NCBI RefSeq assembly: GCF_002932875.1
Contig: NZ_PSWS01000058.1
Span: 124,001-188,000 of the forward strand
Length of the DNA stretch: 64,000 nt
Source of the DNA: Rathayibacter tritici
GTDB lineage: Bacteria; Actinomycetota; Actinomycetes; Actinomycetales; Microbacteriaceae
Direction: 5' to 3'
The notes below the pieces were generated by a model, which did not search any database, was not told the DNA's origin, and saw nothing but the letters and a program-made list of their open reading frames with translations. Both the position numbers and the translations under genes were made by a program. This document shows positions 52,485 to 62,863 of this stretch, piece by piece (the first letter of the stretch is position 1; the number at the start of each line of letters is the position of its first letter).

Positions 52485-54896
52485 TCAGGCTCCTGTCGAG
52501 GGGGCGGTCGCGGAGTCGGTCGACTCGGCATGGGGGCTGGTGGGTCCCGTCGAGGAGACGATCGGGATGGCCGACGTCGCGGCGAGGGATGCGAGTGAGG
52601 CGGCGACCGAGTGATCGACCTCGGGCTCGGGGGTACTGTGCTCCTGCAGAATGACCAGCGACTTCGCCTGGACGGTGAGCGTCGCCCCCGCCGGGCGCGG
52701 GATCGAGTCGGCCTCAGCACCGGCTGTGTCCACGAGGACACGCCACTCCAGCGCGTACTCGTCGCTCGGGATCGAGAACTCGACGTCCACGTCATCCGCG
52801 TTGAAGTACAGCAGGAAACTGTCGTCGGTGACGGGGCGCCCGCGCTGGTCGCGCTCACGGATGCCGTTGCCGTTGAGGTAGATGCCGACCGAGCGTCCGA
52901 GCCCCGAGTCCCAGTCCGACGGCGACATCTCGGTGCCCGCCGCCGTGAACCAGACGATGTCGGGCAGGGGCTCGCCGTCACCGCGCAGCACGGGCCGGCC
53001 GTCGAAGAAGCGCATGCGCCGGAACGTGGGGTGCTCGGCCCGCAGGCGGATGAGAGCCGCGGTGAACTCCAGCAGCGGCCGGTCAGCGTGAGCCCAGTCG
53101 ATCCAGGTCAGCTCGCCGTCCTGCGCGTAGGTGTTGTTGTTGCCGTTCTGCGTGCGGCCCAGCTCGTCGCCGTGCAGGATCATCGGCACACCCTGCGAGA
53201 TCAGCATCGTCGCGAGGAAGTTGCGCTGCTGGCGCGCGCGGAGCGCGAGCACCCGCGGATCATCGGTCGGCCCCTCCACTCCGTGATTCCACGAGCGATT
53301 GTGCGACTCGCCGTCGTTGCCGTCCTCACCGTTCGCGTCGTTGTGCTTCTCGTTGTACGAGACCAGATCGCGGAGCGTGAAGCCGTCGTGCGCGGTGACG
53401 AAGTTGATCGAGGCCACCGGATAACGACCCGAGTGCGCGTAGAGGTCGGCCGAGCCGGTGAGGCGCGACGCGAACTCCCCCAGCGTCGACGGCTCGCCGC
53501 GCCAGAAGTCGCGGACGGTATCGCGGTACTTCCCGTTCCACTCCGTCCACTGGGGCGGGAAGTTGCCCACCTGGTAGCCGCCGGGCCCGACGTCCCACGG
53601 CTCTGCGATGAGCTTCACCTGCGAAACCACCGGGTCCTGCTGGACAAGCTCGAAGAAGGTCGAAAGCCGGTCGACGTCGTAGAACTCCCGGGCCAGCGCC
53701 GAGGCGAGGTCGAAGCGGAAGCCGTCGACGCGCATCTCGGTCACCCAGTACCGCAGCGAGTCCATGATCAGCTGCAGCGAGTGCGGGTGGCGGACGTTCA
53801 GCGTGTTGCCGGTGCCGGTGTAGTCCATGTAGTACCGCTTGTCGTCATCGACCAGCCGGTAGTACGCCTCGTTGTCGATCCCGCGGAAGGACAGAGTCGG
53901 GCCGAGGTGGTTCCCCTCCGCCGTGTGGTTGTAGACAACGTCGAGGATCACCTCGATACCGGCCGCGTGCAGCGCCTTCACCATGCTCTTGAACTCCTGG
54001 ACCTGCTGGCCCTGGTCGCCCGTGGAGGAGTAGGTATTCTGCGGAGCAAAGAACCCGATCGTGTTGTAGCCCCAATAGTTCGAGAGGCCCTTCTCCATCA
54101 GGGTGGAGTCGTTCACGAACTGGTGCACGGGCATGAGCTCGATCGCCGAGACACCGAGGTGCTTGAGGTGGTCGATCACCGCGGGGTGCGCGACGCCGGC
54201 GTAGGTGCCGCGGAGCTCCTCCGGCACGTCGGGATGCGTCTTGGTGAGGCCCTTCACGTGAGCCTCGTAGATCACGGTGCTGTCGTACGAGGTGCGCGGG
54301 CGGCGATCCCCCGCCCAGTCGAAGAACGGATTGATGACGACGCCCATCATCATGTGCGGCGCCGAGTCCTCGTCATTCGTCGAGTCGGGATCGCCGAAAG
54401 TGTACGAGAAGAGGGACTGGTCCCAGTCGATCTCTCCCGAGATCGCTTTCGCGTAGGGGTCCAGCAACAGCTTGTTCGGGTTGCAGCGGTGGCCGGAGTC
54501 GGGATCGTACGACCCGTGAATCCGGAAGCCATAGCGCTGACCCGGCTGCACCTGAGGCAGGTAGCAGTGCCAGACGTAGGCGTCCGACTCCTGGACGTCG
54601 ACCCGCGTCTCGGTCCCGTCCTCGTCGAAGAGGCAGAGCTCGACGCGCTCGGCGATCTCACTGAACAGGGCGAAGTTCGTGCCGCTTCCATCGAATGTCG
54701 CGCCCAGCGGGTAGGCGGTTCCAGGCCAGGTCTCCACGAGACTCCTCAAGGGATCATTCTCGGGCACTCCGGAAGACGCCGATGTGCGGTCTTCGGATGC
54801 CCGACGTCGGGGGTGATGGTCCGTCACTTCCGCGGCGGACCGACTGCCCACCTTAGCGAGCGCGTCTCGAGCTTTCCCCTGACGATCAGCGCTCAT
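52485..54896 (-). CDS. treX: Glycogen debranching enzyme TreX/GlgX
   Basis: An 803-residue GH13 isoamylase-type enzyme: N-terminal CBM48 ([39 protein letters not shown]) and barrel motifs [30 protein letters not shown] and [22 protein letters not shown]. The first 50 residues are a charged extension beyond the usual start; the ATG has GGAGGA seven bases upstream and is kept. A Ser/Thr/Pro-rich tail of about 50 residues follows the beta domain. It debranches glycogen to feed TreY/TreZ. Confidence 0.95.
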   Translation of the reverse strand: MSADRQGKARDALAKVGSRSAAEVTDHHPRRRASEDRTSASSGVPENDPLRSLVETWPGTAYPLGATFDGSGTNFALFSEIAERVELCLFDEDGTETRVDVQESDAYVWHCYLPQVQPGQRYGFRIHGSYDPDSGHRCNPNKLLLDPYAKAISGEIDWDQSLFSYTFGDPDSTNDEDSAPHMMMGVVINPFFDWAGDRRPRTSYDSTVIYEAHVKGLTKTHPDVPEELRGTYAGVAHPAVIDHLKHLGVSAIELMPVHQFVNDSTLMEKGLSNYWGYNTIGFFAPQNTYSSTGDQGQQVQEFKSMVKALHAAGIEVILDVVYNHTAEGNHLGPTLSFRGIDNEAYYRLVDDDKRYYMDYTGTGNTLNVRHPHSLQLIMDSLRYWVTEMRVDGFRFDLASALAREFYDVDRLSTFFELVQQDPVVSQVKLIAEPWDVGPGGYQVGNFPPQWTEWNGKYRDTVRDFWRGEPSTLGEFASRLTGSADLYAHSGRYPVASINFVTAHDGFTLRDLVSYNEKHNDANGEDGNDGESHNRSWNHGVEGPTDDPRVLALRARQQRNFLATMLISQGVPMILHGDELGRTQNGNNNTYAQDGELTWIDWAHADRPLLEFTAALIRLRAEHPTFRRMRFFDGRPVLRGDGEPLPDIVWFTAAGTEMSPSDWDSGLGRSVGIYLNGNGIRERDQRGRPVTDDSFLLYFNADDVDVEFSIPSDEYALEWRVLVDTAGAEADSIPRPAGATLTVQAKSLVILQEHSTPEPEVDHSVAASLASLAATSAIPIVSSTGPTSPHAESTDSATAPSTGA

Positions 54897-55142
54897 CGCG
54901 CAGTCCTCCTCCGGTGGTCACGACCAGCGGCCGGGACCGCCGTGCGAATCGTCCTGCGCACGCGCGCGCGAGCAGGTCGTTCCGGTGGGTCACGCTCGAA
55001 CAGTACGGTCGCGCCGCGTCCGTCCGGGAGGGCTGGCGCTGCGCCGGGTGCATCGGCTAAACGGCCGAGACGGGCCCCGGTGGCTCACGCGAGCACGCTC
55101 TCCACGCCACGTACGACAGCCACCCGCGCCGCGCTCCACCGC

Positions 55143-56945
55143 TCAGTGCGAGCCGAGACGGCGCCGGAGGAGGTCGATCCGCGCCTGCAACTGCGTCACG
55201 CTGGCCTGCGCCACTGCCGGGCCGCCGCAGAGCCGCCGAAGCTCGGTATGGACCTGGCCGTGCGACTCGCCTGTCCCGCGCGCCCAGAGCCCGACCAGCG
55301 AGTTGAGCAGACTGCGCTGCTCCTTGAGCGTGCGGTACAGCGGCGCCGGGATCTCGTTCTTCGGCTCGGCGGGAGCTGCGGCTCCCGCGTGCGCGCCGGC
55401 CCGCTTGGCCTGGCGCTGCTGCCGGTGCTGCAGCAGTTCGCGCACCTGGTCCGGCTCCAACAGCCCCGGCAGGCCGATGAAGTCGAGCTCCTCCTCGCTC
55501 TCGACCTCGACCTCCATCCCGAATTCGGCACCCTCATAGACGACACGGTCGAAGGTGGCGGCGGAGCCGATCGACTCGAACCGCCCTTCCTCGAGCAGAT
55601 CCGAGGACGCCTTGTCGCTGCGCTCGGCGTCGGCCATCAGGTCGGCCTCGGGGTACTCCTCGTCGTCCGACCTCCTACGGTCGAGCGCGTGGTCGCGCTG
55701 CAGCTCCATCGAGCCCGCCAGAGCGAGCAGACCGGGCACGTTCGGGAGAAACACGGAGGCGGTCTCGCCGCGGCGCCGCGCGCGCACGAAGCGGCCGATC
55801 GCCTGGGCGAAGAACAGCGGAGTCGACGCCGAGGTCGCGTAGACGCCCACCGCGAGCCGCGGCACGTCGACGCCCTCGGACACCATCCGCACCGCGACCA
55901 TCCAGCGACTGGTGTCCTTCGCGAACTCCTCGATCCGCTCGCTCGCCTCCTTCTCGTCGGAGAGGACGACAGTGACGCTCTCGCCGCTGATCTCGCGGAG
56001 CATCGCGGCGTAGGCGCGCGCGCTGTAGTGGTCGGTCGCGATAACCAGGCCGCCGGCGTCGGGTACCGCGCGCCGCACCTCCGTCAGCCGCGTGTTGGCG
56101 GCACGGAGCACCGAGGGGATCCAGTCCCCCCGGGGATCCAGCGCGGTCCGCCAGGCCTGCGAGGTGATGTCCTTCGTATTGCCCTCGCCGAGCCGCGCCT
56201 CCATCTCATCGCCGGCCTTGGACTTCCAGCGCATCTGCCCCGCATAGACCATGAAGAGCACCGGCCGGACGACGCCGTCGGCCAGCGCGCGGCCGTAGCC
56301 GTAGGCGTAGTCGGTGAGCGAGGTGCGGATGCCCTCCTCGTCCGGCAGGTAGCTCACGAACGGGATCGGCGCCGTGTCCGAGCGGAAGGGCGTCCCGGTC
56401 AGCGAGAGTCGGCGGACGGCGGGCTCGAAGGCCTCGCGCACCGCGTCGCCCCAACTCAGAGCATCGCCCGCGTGGTGGACCTCGTCGAGGATGACGAGCG
56501 TGCGGCCCGAGACCGTGAGCTCACGGTGCAGCTCGGCACGCACCGCGACCTGCGCGTAGGTGACGGCGACGCCGTGGTAGTGCCGTGCGTGGCGGCCCAT
56601 GCGGTTCGTGAAGGTCGGGTCCAGGCGGATCCCGACGCGGTGCGCCGCCTCGGCCCACTGGCGCTTGAGGTGCTCGGTCGGCGCGACCACGGTGATCCGA
56701 TCGACCGTGCGATTGTGCAGGAGTTCGGCGGCCAGGCGCAGCGCGAAGGTGGTCTTGCCCGCGCCCGGGGTCGCCGCGGCGAGGAAGTCGCGCGGCTCGT
56801 GCTGGAAGTAGGCCTCCAGGGCCTCGGCCTGCCAGGCCCTCAGCTTGTTCGCGGTTCCCCACGGGGCCCTGCCGGGGAACGACGGGGACAGGTGCTCAGC
56901 GGCGGAGGTACCGACCTGATGACCGAAGCTCGAGGGAGGATTCAC
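55143..56945 (-). CDS. Superfamily 2 DEAD/DEAH helicase (DEXD/H ATPase, ResIII-like)
   Basis: A 600-residue helicase: Q-like LRAWQAEALEAYF, motif I ATPGAGKTTFALRLAAELL, motif II DEVHHAGDAL, motif III LTGTPFRSD, motif VI AIGRFVRARRRGE. A C-terminal coiled-coil/helical part (QLQARIDLLRRRLGSH) follows a basic linker. GTG start. The close match to helicases found alone in actinobacteria suggests DNA repair or RNA metabolism, but no partner gene is adjacent. Confidence 0.9.
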   Translation of the reverse strand: MNPPSSFGHQVGTSAAEHLSPSFPGRAPWGTANKLRAWQAEALEAYFQHEPRDFLAAATPGAGKTTFALRLAAELLHNRTVDRITVVAPTEHLKRQWAEAAHRVGIRLDPTFTNRMGRHARHYHGVAVTYAQVAVRAELHRELTVSGRTLVILDEVHHAGDALSWGDAVREAFEPAVRRLSLTGTPFRSDTAPIPFVSYLPDEEGIRTSLTDYAYGYGRALADGVVRPVLFMVYAGQMRWKSKAGDEMEARLGEGNTKDITSQAWRTALDPRGDWIPSVLRAANTRLTEVRRAVPDAGGLVIATDHYSARAYAAMLREISGESVTVVLSDEKEASERIEEFAKDTSRWMVAVRMVSEGVDVPRLAVGVYATSASTPLFFAQAIGRFVRARRRGETASVFLPNVPGLLALAGSMELQRDHALDRRRSDDEEYPEADLMADAERSDKASSDLLEEGRFESIGSAATFDRVVYEGAEFGMEVEVESEEELDFIGLPGLLEPDQVRELLQHRQQRQAKRAGAHAGAAAPAEPKNEIPAPLYRTLKEQRSLLNSLVGLWARGTGESHGQVHTELRRLCGGPAVAQASVTQLQARIDLLRRRLGSH

Positions 56946-57061
56946 GTGGATCGAATCTAGCCGACGGCTCCGACAGCAGGCCCGTGCCCGCGGCCCGTCG
57001 GGAGGACCCCGGCGTGTCGCAGTGCGCCGCCTGCTCTTCGGGGGCGGAGCACAATGGACGG

Positions 57062-57955
57062 ATGGTCGAGCAGCGTCATCCGTGGTCCCGCTATGTCGCC
57101 TTGGGCGACTCGTTCACCGAGGGGATCGGTGATCCCGAGCCCGGCAGTCCCGGTGGGCACCGCGGCTGGGCGGACCGGGTGGCGGAGGTCCTCGGCAGCC
57201 AGAACGAGGACTTCGCGTACGCCAATCTCGCGGTTCGCGGGCGGCTCCTGCAGCAGATCGTCGACGAGCAGATCGAGCCGGCCCTGGAGCTGCGGCCCGA
57301 CCTGATCACGATCTCCGCGGGAGGGAACGACGTCATCCGGCCCGGCACCGACCCCGACGACATCGCCGCGCGCTTCGAGTCTGGCCTCGAGCGCCTCCGC
57401 GCGGACGGAGCCACGGTGGTCCTCTTCACGGGCGTCGATGTGGGCTTCTCCCCCGTCTTCGGTCGCATCCGCGGCAAGGTTGCGATCTACAACGAGAACC
57501 TGCGGGCGCTGGCCAAGCGCTACGACTGCATCGTCGCCGACCAGTGGTCGCTGCAGGAGATCCAGGACGTGCGGATGTGGGCACCGGACCGCCTGCACCT
57601 CAACCCGCACGGCCACCACGAGGTGGCGCGGATGGTGCTCGAGGCGCTGAACGTCGAGAACGACCTGCGTCCCCTCGCTCCGCAGCCGCTGCCTGCCCGA
57701 ACGTGGCGCGCCGCGCGCACGGAGGACATCCAGTGGGCGCGCGAGTACCTCGTGCCGTGGGTGCTGCGCCGGGTGCGCCACCAGTCCTCCGGCGATTTCA
57801 TCACCGCCAAGCGGCCCTCGGCGGAGCGCTGGATCGCCGACCCCGCAGAGTCCCAGCCCGGCTCGCTGGTTCCGGGCAACGCCACTCCGGAGCAGGTCGC
57901 GGCGGACATCGCGACGGCCGGGGTGCGGATCATCGGCGAGCAGCCCGCGGGCTGA
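57062..57955 (+). CDS. SGNH/GDSL-family hydrolase
   Basis: A 297-residue SGNH hydrolase: block I ALGDSFTEGIGDPE, block II Gly in NLAVRGR, block III SAGGND, and block V DRLHLNPHGHHEVA with the catalytic His. No signal peptide, so cytoplasmic esterase or lipase. A C-terminal extension of 60 residues follows. Divergent from the helicase gene. Confidence 0.93.
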   Translation: MVEQRHPWSRYVALGDSFTEGIGDPEPGSPGGHRGWADRVAEVLGSQNEDFAYANLAVRGRLLQQIVDEQIEPALELRPDLITISAGGNDVIRPGTDPDDIAARFESGLERLRADGATVVLFTGVDVGFSPVFGRIRGKVAIYNENLRALAKRYDCIVADQWSLQEIQDVRMWAPDRLHLNPHGHHEVARMVLEALNVENDLRPLAPQPLPARTWRAARTEDIQWAREYLVPWVLRRVRHQSSGDFITAKRPSAERWIADPAESQPGSLVPGNATPEQVAADIATAGVRIIGEQPAG

Positions 57956-58006
57956 GAACGACCGGCCAGTCGGCAACGCCCGATCGCAATGACCGGCACC
58001 AGCGGC

Positions 58007-59308
58007 TCAGCCGAACAGCTCCGCCGGGTGAGCGAGGCGCCAGGCGAACCCCGGATCCTCGATTGCGCCGTCCGCTACGAGGGGCAGCTCGTACGGGGTG
58101 CCGTTGACTGACACGGTCGCGGTGCCCACTCGCCCTCCGTCGGTGACGGTCTCGACCGGATCCAGGGCGACGGAGGTGCTGGTCGACACCGCACCCCACA
58201 CCAGCACGGACTGCGCCTGAGCAGTCTCGGCGGCCACCATCTCGCCCCAGGCGCTCGTGAGGCTGCCGTAGTCCTGGCCCTCAGCGGTCAGGGGGACGCT
58301 GTGGAATCCCGCTTCGACACTCGGGATCAGCGCCAGCACATCGGCGGCGAGCTGCGGATGGGTGCGGGCTCCGACCACCACGCCGACGAGGGTGACCGGT
58401 TGCCCCTCGACGGTCGCGTCCAGCGAGAAGAGCAGGCACGAGCCCGCCTCGTCGGTCGTTCCGGTCTTGATCCCGTCGACTCCGGAGCGGCCGAGCAGCG
58501 AGTTCGTGTTCTCGAGCTCACCGACCCCCGGGATGTCCGCGGTCGGCAGGGCGACGATCGGAGCGAGCACCGGATCCACGATCAGCAGCTCGCCCAGCCG
58601 CACCATCTCTGCCGTCGTACTGACCGTGGCCGGCGAGAGCCCGCTGGCATCGGCGAGAGAGGTCCGCGCGAGCCCCTGCCCGTCGAGCCAGCTGCGCGCG
58701 GCGGCCAGGAAGGCCTCCTCGGAGCCGTAGGCCCAGATCGCGAGTGACTTCGCGTAGTTGTTGGCGGACGGGAGCATCATCGCCGTCAACGCCTGCCGCT
58801 CGGTCAGTTGCAGACCCGCAGTGACGGGAGCGTTCGAGCCGTCCTCGGCGAGGGTCTCGGCGTAGTACTGGACGTCTGCGCTGGTGAAGGTGATCGTCTC
58901 CCCGTCGGTCCCCACGGCGATCGGCTTCGCGGCGAGCACGACCAGAGCGGTGACCACCTTGGCGATGCTCCCCGTCGGCAGCGTGTCGGTGGAGCCGTAG
59001 CGCGCAAGCAGCCCGTCCTCCTCCGCACCGTCGACACCGACGGCAGCCACTGCGCCGGAGCCGTACGCCGGCCAGGCCAGTGCGGGGGCAGCGAGAGTGC
59101 GGGACACCGGCTCGAGGGTGACGGCGCTCGCGGCGGGCAGCTCGGCCGTCGCCGCGTTCGTGGCGTAGGCGCCGCCCGCACCGAACAGAACCGTCGCGGC
59201 GACAGCACCCGCGATGACCGCCCCGCGCCGCCGGCGCGGCCGGGACTTCTGCGCGGCGGGCTCCCCGAACAGGTCGAGCGCGTCGTCGGATCGGGTCGGG
59301 GAGGCCAT
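58007..59308 (-). CDS. D-alanyl-D-alanine carboxypeptidase (PBP5-like, family S11)
   Basis: A 433-residue membrane-anchored enzyme: N-terminal helix (RGAVIAGAVAATVLFGAGGAYATN) and catalytic motifs SIAK (Ser-x-x-Lys), SANNYAKS (Ser-x-Asn) and GIKTGTTDEAGSC (Lys-Thr-Gly). It trims peptidoglycan stem peptides outside the membrane. The C-terminal domain differs from classical PBP5. Confidence 0.9.
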   Translation of the reverse strand: MASPTRSDDALDLFGEPAAQKSRPRRRRGAVIAGAVAATVLFGAGGAYATNAATAELPAASAVTLEPVSRTLAAPALAWPAYGSGAVAAVGVDGAEEDGLLARYGSTDTLPTGSIAKVVTALVVLAAKPIAVGTDGETITFTSADVQYYAETLAEDGSNAPVTAGLQLTERQALTAMMLPSANNYAKSLAIWAYGSEEAFLAAARSWLDGQGLARTSLADASGLSPATVSTTAEMVRLGELLIVDPVLAPIVALPTADIPGVGELENTNSLLGRSGVDGIKTGTTDEAGSCLLFSLDATVEGQPVTLVGVVVGARTHPQLAADVLALIPSVEAGFHSVPLTAEGQDYGSLTSAWGEMVAAETAQAQSVLVWGAVSTSTSVALDPVETVTDGGRVGTATVSVNGTPYELPLVADGAIEDPGFAWRLAHPAELFG

Positions 59309-59336
59309 CCGGACATCGTACGGGCGGCCCCTCGCC

Positions 59337-60146
59337 TCAGCGCCCCCGCGTCAGCGCCCAGAGTGCGACGGCGCTCGCCGAGGCCACGTTGAGCGAGTCA
59401 ACGCCATGCAGCATCGGGATCGTGACCACGGCGTCCGAGGCGTCCAGAGCCGCACGGCTGAGCCCGTCCCCCTCCGCTCCCAGCACGATCGCAACCCGCT
59501 CGGGCCGGGCGGCCGCGAACTCGTCCAGCGGCACCGCGTCCGGCGCGAGGGCCAGCGCCGCCACCGAGAACCCCGCCGCGAGCAGCGCCTCCCGGGTCGG
59601 CGCCCAGTCGGGCGTCCGCGTCCACGGCACCTGGAGCACGGTGCCCATGCTCACGCGCACGCTGCGCCGGTAGAGCGGATCCGCGCATCGGGGCGTCACC
59701 AGGACCGCGTCCGCGCCCAGGCCGGCGGCCGCTCGGAAGACGGCTCCGACGTTGGTGTGGTCGACCAGATTCTCCAGGATGACGACCAGGCGCGCGTCCG
59801 CCAGCAGCTCGGCCATCGGGCGCAGCGGAGGACGGTGCATCGACGCGAGCGCCCCGCGGTGGAGGTGGAACCCGGTCAGCTCCTCGATCAGCAGATCGGG
59901 CGCGACGAACACCGGCACCTCGGGGAAGCGCTCGAGGACCTCGGCCGCGTCCGGCAGCCGCTTCTGCTGCACGAGCACGGAGCGCGGTCGGTGCCCCGCG
60001 TCGAGGGCCCGCTCGATCACCGTGGCCGACTCCGCAATGTACAGCCCGCCCTCCGGCTCCAGCACCCGTCGCAGCGCAACGTCGGTGAGGCGGTGGTAGT
60101 CCGCGAGGAGCGGGTGGTCGAGGGCCGTGATGTGCACGATCGGCAT
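59337..60146 (-). CDS. TrmH-family (SpoU) RNA 2'-O-methyltransferase
   Basis: A 269-residue SPOUT methyltransferase. The SAM-binding trefoil knot is seen as VILENLVDHTNVGAVFRAAAGLGADAVLV, then VSMGTVLQVPWTR and IVLGAEGDGLSRAALDASDAVVTIPM. The N-terminal part binds the RNA substrate. tRNA or rRNA target not known. Its stop lies about 28 bases from the dacA-like start. Confidence 0.9.
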   Translation of the reverse strand: MPIVHITALDHPLLADYHRLTDVALRRVLEPEGGLYIAESATVIERALDAGHRPRSVLVQQKRLPDAAEVLERFPEVPVFVAPDLLIEELTGFHLHRGALASMHRPPLRPMAELLADARLVVILENLVDHTNVGAVFRAAAGLGADAVLVTPRCADPLYRRSVRVSMGTVLQVPWTRTPDWAPTREALLAAGFSVAALALAPDAVPLDEFAAARPERVAIVLGAEGDGLSRAALDASDAVVTIPMLHGVDSLNVASASAVALWALTRGR

Positions 60147-60218
60147 CCCGGCAATCTAGGGCACGGCGCGGTCTAAACTCGTCCAGGGTCGCTCGAACGG
60201 CCCTCGAAGGAGGCGCGG

Positions 60219-61088
60219 ATGGAGTCGAGTCCGACACCGGTCGCCGAGGGCCCCGACGCTCTCGCGATCGAGCAGGCCGTCGACCTCCTCACTGGCCGCA
60301 GCATCGCTGCTGTCACCGGTGCTGGCATGAGCACCGACTCGGGCATCCCCGACTACCGCGGCGCCGGCGCACCGGTGCGCAGCCCGATGACGTATTCGCA
60401 GTTCGTCGCCGATCCGGACTACCGCCGGCGCTACTGGGCCGGCAGCCAGCTCGGCTGGCGCCGCTTCACCAGCACGGTGCCCAACGACGGACACCGCGCT
60501 CTGGCACGACTCGAGGAGCGCGGGCTGCTCACCGGAGTCGTCACGCAGAACGTCGACGGCCTGCACGTGCGAGCGGGCTCCCGCCGTGTGGTCGACTTGC
60601 ACGGGTCAGCCGACCGGGTCCGCTGCATGACCTGCGGCCAGTTCTTCGCGCGCGACGCGGTCGCCGAGCGGATCGAGGAGCTCAATCCCTGGCTCGACGA
60701 CCCCGACGTCTCCTCCCTCAACCCCGACGGCGACGCGGAGGTGCACGACGTCTCCGCAATGGCCGTCCCCGAGTGCACCGTCTGCGGCGGGATCCTCAAG
60801 CCTGACATCGTCTTTTTCGGCGAGTTCATCCCCACGGAGCGGTTCGAGGAGGCGCGCGCCCTTGTCGCGGGCGCCGACGCCCTGCTCGTGGCCGGCTCAT
60901 CCCTCGTGGTGAACTCAGGCATCCGCTTCCTCGAGATCGCCCGGCGCGCCCGGATGCCGATCGTGATCGTGAATCGTGGCGCCACCAAGGGCGACTCGCG
61001 CGCGAGCATCAAGATCGACGGGGGCACCAGCGAGGTGCTGCGCGAGCTCGCCGAGCGCCTTCCCGCCCGGCGCTCCGTCGCTCTCTGA
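60219..61088 (+). CDS. cobB: NAD-dependent protein deacylase (Sir2/CobB-type sirtuin)
   Basis: A 289-residue sirtuin: NAD motif TGAGMSTDSGIPDYRG, TQNVDGLHVRAG, catalytic His in LHGSAD, four zinc Cys in CMTC and CTVC, and PDIVFFGE and AGSSLVVNSGIRFLEIA. AAGGAGG lies six bases before the ATG. It deacylates lysines, e.g. acetyl-CoA synthetase in bacteria. Followed 38 bases later by a phosphatase gene. Confidence 0.93.
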   Translation: MESSPTPVAEGPDALAIEQAVDLLTGRSIAAVTGAGMSTDSGIPDYRGAGAPVRSPMTYSQFVADPDYRRRYWAGSQLGWRRFTSTVPNDGHRALARLEERGLLTGVVTQNVDGLHVRAGSRRVVDLHGSADRVRCMTCGQFFARDAVAERIEELNPWLDDPDVSSLNPDGDAEVHDVSAMAVPECTVCGGILKPDIVFFGEFIPTERFEEARALVAGADALLVAGSSLVVNSGIRFLEIARRARMPIVIVNRGATKGDSRASIKIDGGTSEVLRELAERLPARRSVAL

Positions 61089-61126
61089 TCCTGCGACTTT
61101 CGCACCCGACCGCCTGAGAGGCCCCC

Positions 61127-61759
61127 GTGACCCAGTTCACCCTTGTCCGCCACGGCCAGACCGACTGGAACGCCGCCCGACGCATCCAGGGCAGGAGCGA
61201 CATTCCGCTCAACGCTGTCGGCCGCGCGCAGGCCCGGGCCGCCGCGCGGCTGCTGAGCGAGCGGCATGTCGATGCGGTCGTCGCCAGCCCGTTGCAGCGC
61301 GCGTTCGACACCGGAGCGATCATCGCGCGAGGCCTGGGGCTCGTTGAGCCGCTGGCCGTCCCGGGGCTCGCCGAGCGCGCCTATGGCGAGGCCGAGGGCA
61401 TGACGGGGCCTGAACTCGCCGAGCGGTTTCCCGGCGGTATCGAGCATGCTCCGATCCCCGGTTGCGAGTCGCGCGCCGACGTCGTCGAGCGGGCGACCGT
61501 CGCGCTGCTCGATGTCGCCGAGCGCTTCCCCGACGCCTCAGTCGTCGTCGCGACGCACGGCGCCGTGATCGGCAGTCTGATCCGCGCGCTGAGTAGCGAG
61601 GATCTCCCGGTGCACGGGATCTCGGTCGGCAACGGCTCCCGGCACGATTTCGCGATCGTCGACGGTGCCCTGCGGATCGTCGGCGTCGACGACTCCGGCG
61701 ATGTCGTGGTCGCCGACGTCGACCTCGATGACGTGCTCAGCCCGTCCGTCGGAGCCTGA
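61127..61759 (+). CDS. Histidine phosphatase family protein (phosphoglycerate mutase-like)
   Basis: A 210-residue histidine phosphatase: catalytic LVRHGQTDWNAARRIQGRSDIPLN, second phosphate pocket ASPLQRAFDTGAI, and VVVATHGAVIGSLI. GTG start. Lies just after the sirtuin gene on the same strand. Substrate unknown; alpha-ribazole phosphatase, mutase or other sugar phosphatase roles are all possible. Confidence 0.92.
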   Translation: MTQFTLVRHGQTDWNAARRIQGRSDIPLNAVGRAQARAAARLLSERHVDAVVASPLQRAFDTGAIIARGLGLVEPLAVPGLAERAYGEAEGMTGPELAERFPGGIEHAPIPGCESRADVVERATVALLDVAERFPDASVVVATHGAVIGSLIRALSSEDLPVHGISVGNGSRHDFAIVDGALRIVGVDDSGDVVVADVDLDDVLSPSVGA

Positions 61760-61780
61760 GCCGGCGCAGATCGGGTCCGC

Positions 61781-62863
61781 TCAGCGCCGACCGAGGTCCT
61801 CGAGGACCCCGAAGAGCACCCTGGCGGAGTCTCGCCACGAGAAGGCGGCCGCGCGCTGCTTCGCCCGCGCCGACTGCCCCTGCCAGGTCTGCCCGTCCTC
61901 CAGGGACCGCACACCGTCCGCGATTCCCTTCGCGCTCGACGGATCGACGTAGACTGCCGCGTCCTGCGCGATCTCCCGGAAGATCGGGATGTCGCTGACC
62001 ACCACCGGCGTCCCGAGCGCCATCGCCTCGACGAGCGGGATCCCGAAGCCCTCGTCCCTGCTCGCGGTGACGAGCGCCGTCGCCCGGGCCAGCACGCCGC
62101 GGTACTCCGCATCCGGAGCCCCCTGATGGAAGACGAGCTTGGCGGTGGGCGCCAGTGCGCGCAGCGTCTCGATCGTCTCCTCGCTCGCCCGGCTCATGAG
62201 GTGCAGCTCGTAGTCGGGGAGGAGCCGCATCGCCCGCGCCAGCGTTTCGACGTTCTTGTACGGCATGAACGAGCCCATGTAGACGAGCGAGCGCGCAGCG
62301 GAGCGGTCGGGCAGCGACGAGGCCAGCGCGACACTCGCTTCGTCGGGCTCGGTCGCCGCGTTCGGCACCACGACGACCGGCCGGGTGGTCAAGCGGTACA
62401 GGCGGATCAGATCGCGGGTCGTCTCCGAGACGGTGACGACCGCGTCAGCGTGCTGGAGGAGCCTGCGCTGCGGCCACCATGCCAGGTGATAGAGCCGCCA
62501 GAGCGCTCGCAAGGGCACCGGGAGATCCCGCGGCGGAGTGCGGTGGCGGTAGTAGATGAGGTCGTGCACCGTCAGCACGAGCCGGTAGCGGCGGCCGAGG
62601 GAGCCCATCGTCTGCATGGGCGAGAACACCACGTCCGGCCGCAGCCGGTTCACCAGCAGGGCGACGAACGGCTCGAAAACGCTGGATGGTCCTGTCACCC
62701 GCTCCCACGGGAGCGCGGGCAGCATCGCGAGCTGACGGCGGTCGCTGATCAGCATCGTGACGTCGTGCAGGCGGGCGAGCTCACGCACGATCTCCGCGGT
62801 GTAGCGGCTGATCCCGTCATGCCGCTCGAGCCGGGTGTATCGGCAGTCGACGACGATCCTCAT
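61781..62863 (-). CDS. Glycosyltransferase family 4-like protein
   Basis: A 360-residue GT-B glycosyltransferase. The N-terminal domain begins MRIVVDCRYTRLERHDGISRYTAEIVREL. Sugar-nucleotide-binding region: VVPNAATEPD, LVYMGSFMPYKNVETLARAM, ALVTASRDEGFGIPLVEAMALGTPVVVSDIPIFREIAQDAAVYVDP, with the EGFGIPLVEA motif of the family. Its ATG overlaps the hydrolase stop (ATGA). Donor and acceptor unknown; cell-surface glycan synthesis is likely. Confidence 0.92.
   Translation of the reverse strand: MRIVVDCRYTRLERHDGISRYTAEIVRELARLHDVTMLISDRRQLAMLPALPWERVTGPSSVFEPFVALLVNRLRPDVVFSPMQTMGSLGRRYRLVLTVHDLIYYRHRTPPRDLPVPLRALWRLYHLAWWPQRRLLQHADAVVTVSETTRDLIRLYRLTTRPVVVVPNAATEPDEASVALASSLPDRSAARSLVYMGSFMPYKNVETLARAMRLLPDYELHLMSRASEETIETLRALAPTAKLVFHQGAPDAEYRGVLARATALVTASRDEGFGIPLVEAMALGTPVVVSDIPIFREIAQDAAVYVDPSSAKGIADGVRSLEDGQTWQGQSARAKQRAAAFSWRDSARVLFGVLEDLGRR

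Noticed and set aside
48317-52654. Plus-strand open frame of 1,445 codons opposite treZ and treY
   Set aside because: It is antisense to two GH13 genes with intact motifs. Its composition (Arg, Val, Asp, Gly, Gln) is that of a high-GC shadow frame, and no domain was recognised.
52611-56960. Plus-strand open frame of 1,449 codons opposite treX and the helicase
   Set aside because: It spans two real genes and an intergenic region on the other strand, as chance open frames do in such GC-rich DNA; no domain was seen.
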